A program made the translations under genes and the position numbers. From Bacilli bacterium (GTDB lineage Bacteria; Bacillota_I; Bacilli_A; RFN20; CAG-826), in NCBI GenBank assembly GCA_024408335.1, contig JAKSVB010000001.1, forward strand, positions 231,239 through 295,238: a stretch of 64,000 nt of DNA. Direction: 5' to 3'. Positions 61,244 to 64,000 of this stretch are shown one piece after another. Position 1 is the first letter of the stretch, and each line of letters opens with the position of its first letter. The notes below the pieces were generated by a model. That model was not told the DNA's origin, did not search any database, and was given only the letters and a program-made list of their open reading frames with translations.

Positions 61244-62915
61244 TGCGGAATGTAGTTCCAACATCGAGTTGCGATTCTAGCTCAAGGGTTATGTCATAGT
61301 AGTTGCAAATGTGCTTAACAATTGCAAGGCCTAGACCCGTACCGCCATTTTTGCGGCTTCTTGCCTTATCAACTCGGAAAAACCTTTCGAATATGCGGGC
61401 TTGATTCTCGCTTGCAATGCCAATTCCGGTATCTTTAATGACAATGGTTCTGTCACTTCTTGAAAAGGAGATGGTTACAGACCCATTTTCTTTGTTGTAT
61501 TTGATGGCGTTCTCAACGATGTTTTTGATCAAGCGGTCGAAGTCTTCAGCGTTAATTTTAAACCCGAACGATTCACCTGTTTGCTCAATGGATATACCTT
61601 TTTCTTCAGCCTGAAATCTTAAAGCGTCAACGACTGATTCAGTAAGAGAATAGACATCTACTTCCTCAACCGGTCTAAGAGATTCTCTTTCTAATGAAGA
61701 TAGCGTCAACATATCGGATATGATTTTGTTCATTCTGCTTGAGTTAGCGACGCACTTATTAATGGCGTTATTTACTTCTTCCTCATCGCTTATGGTTCCG
61801 TTCTCAATGAGTTGGAGATAACCGATCGTCGTTGTTAAAGGGCTCTTAAGCTCGTGGCTAGCGTTAGCGAAGAATTCTTTCTTCATCTTTGATGAATTAT
61901 AGTCTTCAGTAATGTCTACCATCAAAAGCGAAGCGCCACTCTTATCCTCTTTAACGATTGATTTAGCCCATTGATATTGGATAGGGTTTATAACGCATTG
62001 GTAATAACGACCATCAATTTTCTCAACAAAATCTATCCCTTTATTCATCTGGATGACCATGGAGAAATTCGAAGTGATGTTAGGTGGGGTTGATAGAGTG
62101 TCGAAATGTCTTCCTTGAACATCCTCTCTCTCAAAATTAAATATATTGAGAGCGGCCTCATTAATCATAACTACTTTGTAGTTTCCATCCAAAACAACAA
62201 GGCCTTGAGAGAATGAATCCAATATGAAATCGAGTTTCTGGTTTGAGATTCGAGTTTCTTCAAGCTGCTTAACAAGCTTATGTCGCGAATCCCTTAATAT
62301 GAAAGCGAGATAAGAGATATCGTCGCGATATTCTCCGGATGGATTTGCCTGGGTTATTTCCTGGAGTTTCAATATCTGCTGCTTAAGAGGTATGAGTGAA
62401 CGTTTGAATTGGAAATATGAGCCGACATATGCCGCTGCACACAAGAGGAAAACAACAATGCTACCGTAAAGAGCAAGGTTTTTTGCGACAACATATCCGG
62501 TAGAAACGGCCTTAGCAACTCTTACCACAAGCGTCCTCTTCTTACATTCTCTATAAATAACAAAGGCATCAGATTTAAGAGCTTTATCGTTTTTCATAGT
62601 GACGACATTTCTCTCGCTATTGAAGTCGGGATCAACGGGCAACCCCGTTTCATGATTGTCGTATGTCGGGGAGGATATACCAACGTCATAGAATGTTATG
62701 TGCATGAATTCCGAATCTTTTGTCGCTAGACAGAAGGTACTTATATCCTCATTTCCGTCATCAAGACGCATGACGATATTATCCGCGAGCATTGCGGTTT
62801 CATTTCTGTCACTTCTAGTGGATGTTCCATAGAAAAATACAGAGGTAACCCAATAAACCAGAAATACCGTGAGCGATATTATTAAGTTCTTAATTAAGAA
62901 ACGTTTTTTATCCAT
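61227..62915 (-). CDS. Sensor histidine kinase (PhoR/WalK type)
   Basis: The 562-residue kinase has a helix (about 8-28), an extracytoplasmic domain, a second helix (about 153-173), a PAS domain (about 235-340), and HisKA with the phosphorylated His354 in NASHELKSPL. Its HATPase has IVENAIKYNKENG, DTGIGI and GTGLGLAIVKHI. It should autophosphorylate on an envelope signal and pass phosphate to the response regulator whose stop overlaps its ATG by one base. A WalK/PhoR-like role is likely; which target is unknown. Its 3' end overlaps the ManA chimera. Confidence 0.93.
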   Translation of the reverse strand: MDKKRFLIKNLIISLTVFLVYWVTSVFFYGTSTRSDRNETAMLADNIVMRLDDGNEDISTFCLATKDSEFMHITFYDVGISSPTYDNHETGLPVDPDFNSERNVVTMKNDKALKSDAFVIYRECKKRTLVVRVAKAVSTGYVVAKNLALYGSIVVFLLCAAAYVGSYFQFKRSLIPLKQQILKLQEITQANPSGEYRDDISYLAFILRDSRHKLVKQLEETRISNQKLDFILDSFSQGLVVLDGNYKVVMINEAALNIFNFEREDVQGRHFDTLSTPPNITSNFSMVIQMNKGIDFVEKIDGRYYQCVINPIQYQWAKSIVKEDKSGASLLMVDITEDYNSSKMKKEFFANASHELKSPLTTTIGYLQLIENGTISDEEEVNNAINKCVANSSRMNKIISDMLTLSSLERESLRPVEEVDVYSLTESVVDALRFQAEEKGISIEQTGESFGFKINAEDFDRLIKNIVENAIKYNKENGSVTISFSRSDRTIVIKDTGIGIASENQARIFERFFRVDKARSRKNGGTGLGLAIVKHICNYYDITLELESQLDVGTTFRITFPE

Positions 62916-63622
62916 TAATCAATCGTGTATCCGACATTGAAAACGGTTTTGATGAAATCTTTGTTAACATCAAAGAGTTTTTCCCTGATCGACTTTATGT
63001 GCATATCTATGGTTCTATGCTGCTTCTTAAGTCTTTCTGGGTCTTGATTCTCCCCGTATATTGCTGAAGCAATATCATTTTTGCTGACCGCCTTACCCCT
63101 GCCCATGAAAAGCATCTCGGCCACTTTATATTCGCTAGGTGTCAAATCAACTATTTTACCGTCGTATCTAACCACTCTATTGCCGACGTCTAAAGAACGT
63201 AATCCAATGGAGATTACATTATCAGATGTATTTATGTTTGATTTGATGTGTCTTCTGTAATGAGCGTTGATCCTAGATGTAAGCTCATTAATATCAAAAG
63301 GCTTTGGTATGTAATCATCAGCGCCTAAATCCAAGCCTTCGATTCGATCTTGAACCATCGATTTAGCGGATATAATAACAACAACCACATCACTAAGTTC
63401 CGAATCTTCTCTGATTTTCTTGAGCACTTCGATTCCTTGAATTCCAGGAAGCATCAAATCAAGAAGGACCATATTAGGTTTCTTAAGTTTGATCGCCCCT
63501 AAAAACTCTTCCCCAGAGCCAAATGAAAACACATCAAATCCCTGCCCCTTTAAGGCAAGTCTAATAACGTCTGCAATCTCAGAATCATCTTCAACAGAGA
63601 AAATTGTGTAATCCAAGTTCAT
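62915..63622 (-). CDS. OmpR/PhoB-family response regulator
   Basis: The 235-residue protein has a receiver domain with acidic pair ED at 11-12, phospho-acceptor Asp55 in LLDLMLPG, Thr/Ser and Lys of IISAKS and IPKPFD. A winged-helix DNA-binding domain follows (about 135-233), with LTPSEYKVAEML and HRTIDMHIKSIREKL. It is the partner of the adjacent kinase. A TATAAT box 7 bases before the ATG and no ribosome-binding site suggest a leaderless message. Confidence 0.95.
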   Translation of the reverse strand: MNLDYTIFSVEDDSEIADVIRLALKGQGFDVFSFGSGEEFLGAIKLKKPNMVLLDLMLPGIQGIEVLKKIREDSELSDVVVVIISAKSMVQDRIEGLDLGADDYIPKPFDINELTSRINAHYRRHIKSNINTSDNVISIGLRSLDVGNRVVRYDGKIVDLTPSEYKVAEMLFMGRGKAVSKNDIASAIYGENQDPERLKKQHRTIDMHIKSIREKLFDVNKDFIKTVFNVGYTID

Positions 63623-63629
63623 GGGTATT

Positions 63630-63635
63630 ATTATA
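63630..63635 (-). promoter_or_regulatory. TATAAT -10 box of the two-component operon
   Basis: On the minus strand TATAAT ends 7 bases before the response-regulator ATG at 63622. There is no ribosome-binding site in the gap and no convincing -35. Confidence 0.5.
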
Positions 63636-63656
63636 TATCCAATGTTTAAAAAGTAA

Positions 63657-64000
63657 TTAGAAAATATCTTCCATGACGAATTGCTGAGGCTTCAACCCGT
63701 TCTTTTCGTAAAAAGCGAATCTTAGAATCATTCCCTTCCCATACATGAAGGCTCAAGGCTGTACATCCACTGCTCTTAGCAAACGCTTTGATGAAATTAT
63801 AGAGTTCTGTACCAACGTCACTGCACCTACTTTTCACATCTACAACAAAATCGTCAATGAACAAGGTTTTTCTGCCGAAAGCGAACCCATACAAGATGGT
63901 TGCCTTTGAACCATAAGGACAAATAGTACGAATATGGTATAAACAACCTATAATTATAAACGCGACCTGTAGTTTACATTTAGAACCTCGATGTTGGTGG
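63657..64000 (-). pseudogene. GNAT acetyltransferase, frameshifted and cut by the window edge
   Basis: The minus-strand frame is open to the window edge and encodes LFIDDFVVDVKSR, then LYNFIKAFAKSSGCTALSLH and VWEGNDSKIRF, the acetyl-CoA-binding half of a GNAT. The pyrophosphate loop reads RCSDVG instead of RGxGIG. After IRF a run of five A (plus strand, 63712-63716) appears to hold one extra base. Removing one gives FYEKNGLKPQQFVMEDIF and a stop at 63657-63659, a normal GNAT ending; as read, the frame ends at 63646. The substrate is unknown. Confidence 0.65.

Noticed and set aside
1..64000. Mollicute genetic code with TGA as Trp
   Set aside because: TGA ends several well-defined genes with overlaps to the next start (fumarase alpha, malic enzyme, walJ), and conserved Trp residues are TGG.

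Overview
The window reads as chromosome of an anaerobic, low-to-moderate GC Firmicutes relative, probably a gut or rumen Bacilli/Erysipelotrichia/RF39-like lineage. This rests on gene order and content: gdpP-rplI-dnaB-walJ-rlmH in the classic Firmicutes arrangement, a reverse rubrerythrin, NfnAB, AdhE, a two-subunit class I fumarase, PyrK/PyrD type IB, many monoderm-style lipoproteins and no outer-membrane genes. TGA is used as stop (for example at 21580-21582 and 53191-53193), so the code is standard. No rRNA, tRNA, CRISPR array or intact insertion sequence was seen. The only recognised stable RNA is tmRNA, plus one strong unassigned ncRNA candidate.

Layout. 0-11.7 kb: a small orphan ORF, lipoprotein, giant sensor-fused MscS channel, DegV protein, a thiol/ferredoxin membrane cluster (TlpA-like lipoprotein, CxxC membrane protein, polyferredoxin), a divergent TetR/short-chain dehydrogenase pair and a TrkA-C membrane protein. 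11.7-28.7 kb: a frameshifted SGNH esterase lipoprotein, a permuted GH3 glycosidase, a putative metal-linked ABC/lipoprotein cluster, a 16-residue repeat protein, reverse rubrerythrin, fumarase-malic enzyme-mutarotase, a CotH-kinase lipoprotein, PAP2 and alpha/beta hydrolase. 28.7-35.8 kb: gpmI, then the pyrCKDFEB operon. 36-46 kb, mostly minus strand: a helicase-nuclease, adhE plus a small kinase, and nadK-nfnA-nfnB. 46-55.3 kb: a second SDR, a tocopherol-cyclase-like protein, the ncRNA, the gdpP-rlmH block and small membrane genes. 55.4-64 kb: tmRNA followed by a patchwork of broken genes (recombinase fragment, UPF0210 fragment, ABC transporter with a decapitated binding protein, a ManA-phosphohexomutase chimera), a two-component system and a frameshifted GNAT.

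How the genes work together. Fumarase and malic enzyme make pyruvate and reduced pyridine nucleotide. NAD kinase and NfnAB set the NADP/NADH/ferredoxin balance, and AdhE disposes of acetyl-CoA and NADH as ethanol, with a candidate catabolite-repression site upstream. Secreted GH3, SGNH, mutarotase and CotH lipoproteins suggest carbohydrate work at the cell surface.

Points to revisit: the helicase-nuclease as a possible defence protein; the Cys/His-rich ABC cluster; the 48.1-48.4 kb RNA; several genes whose -10 box lies only 6-10 nt before the ATG, suggesting leaderless messages; an inverted repeat shared by the two SDR promoters; and three single-base frameshifts, all in homopolymers.
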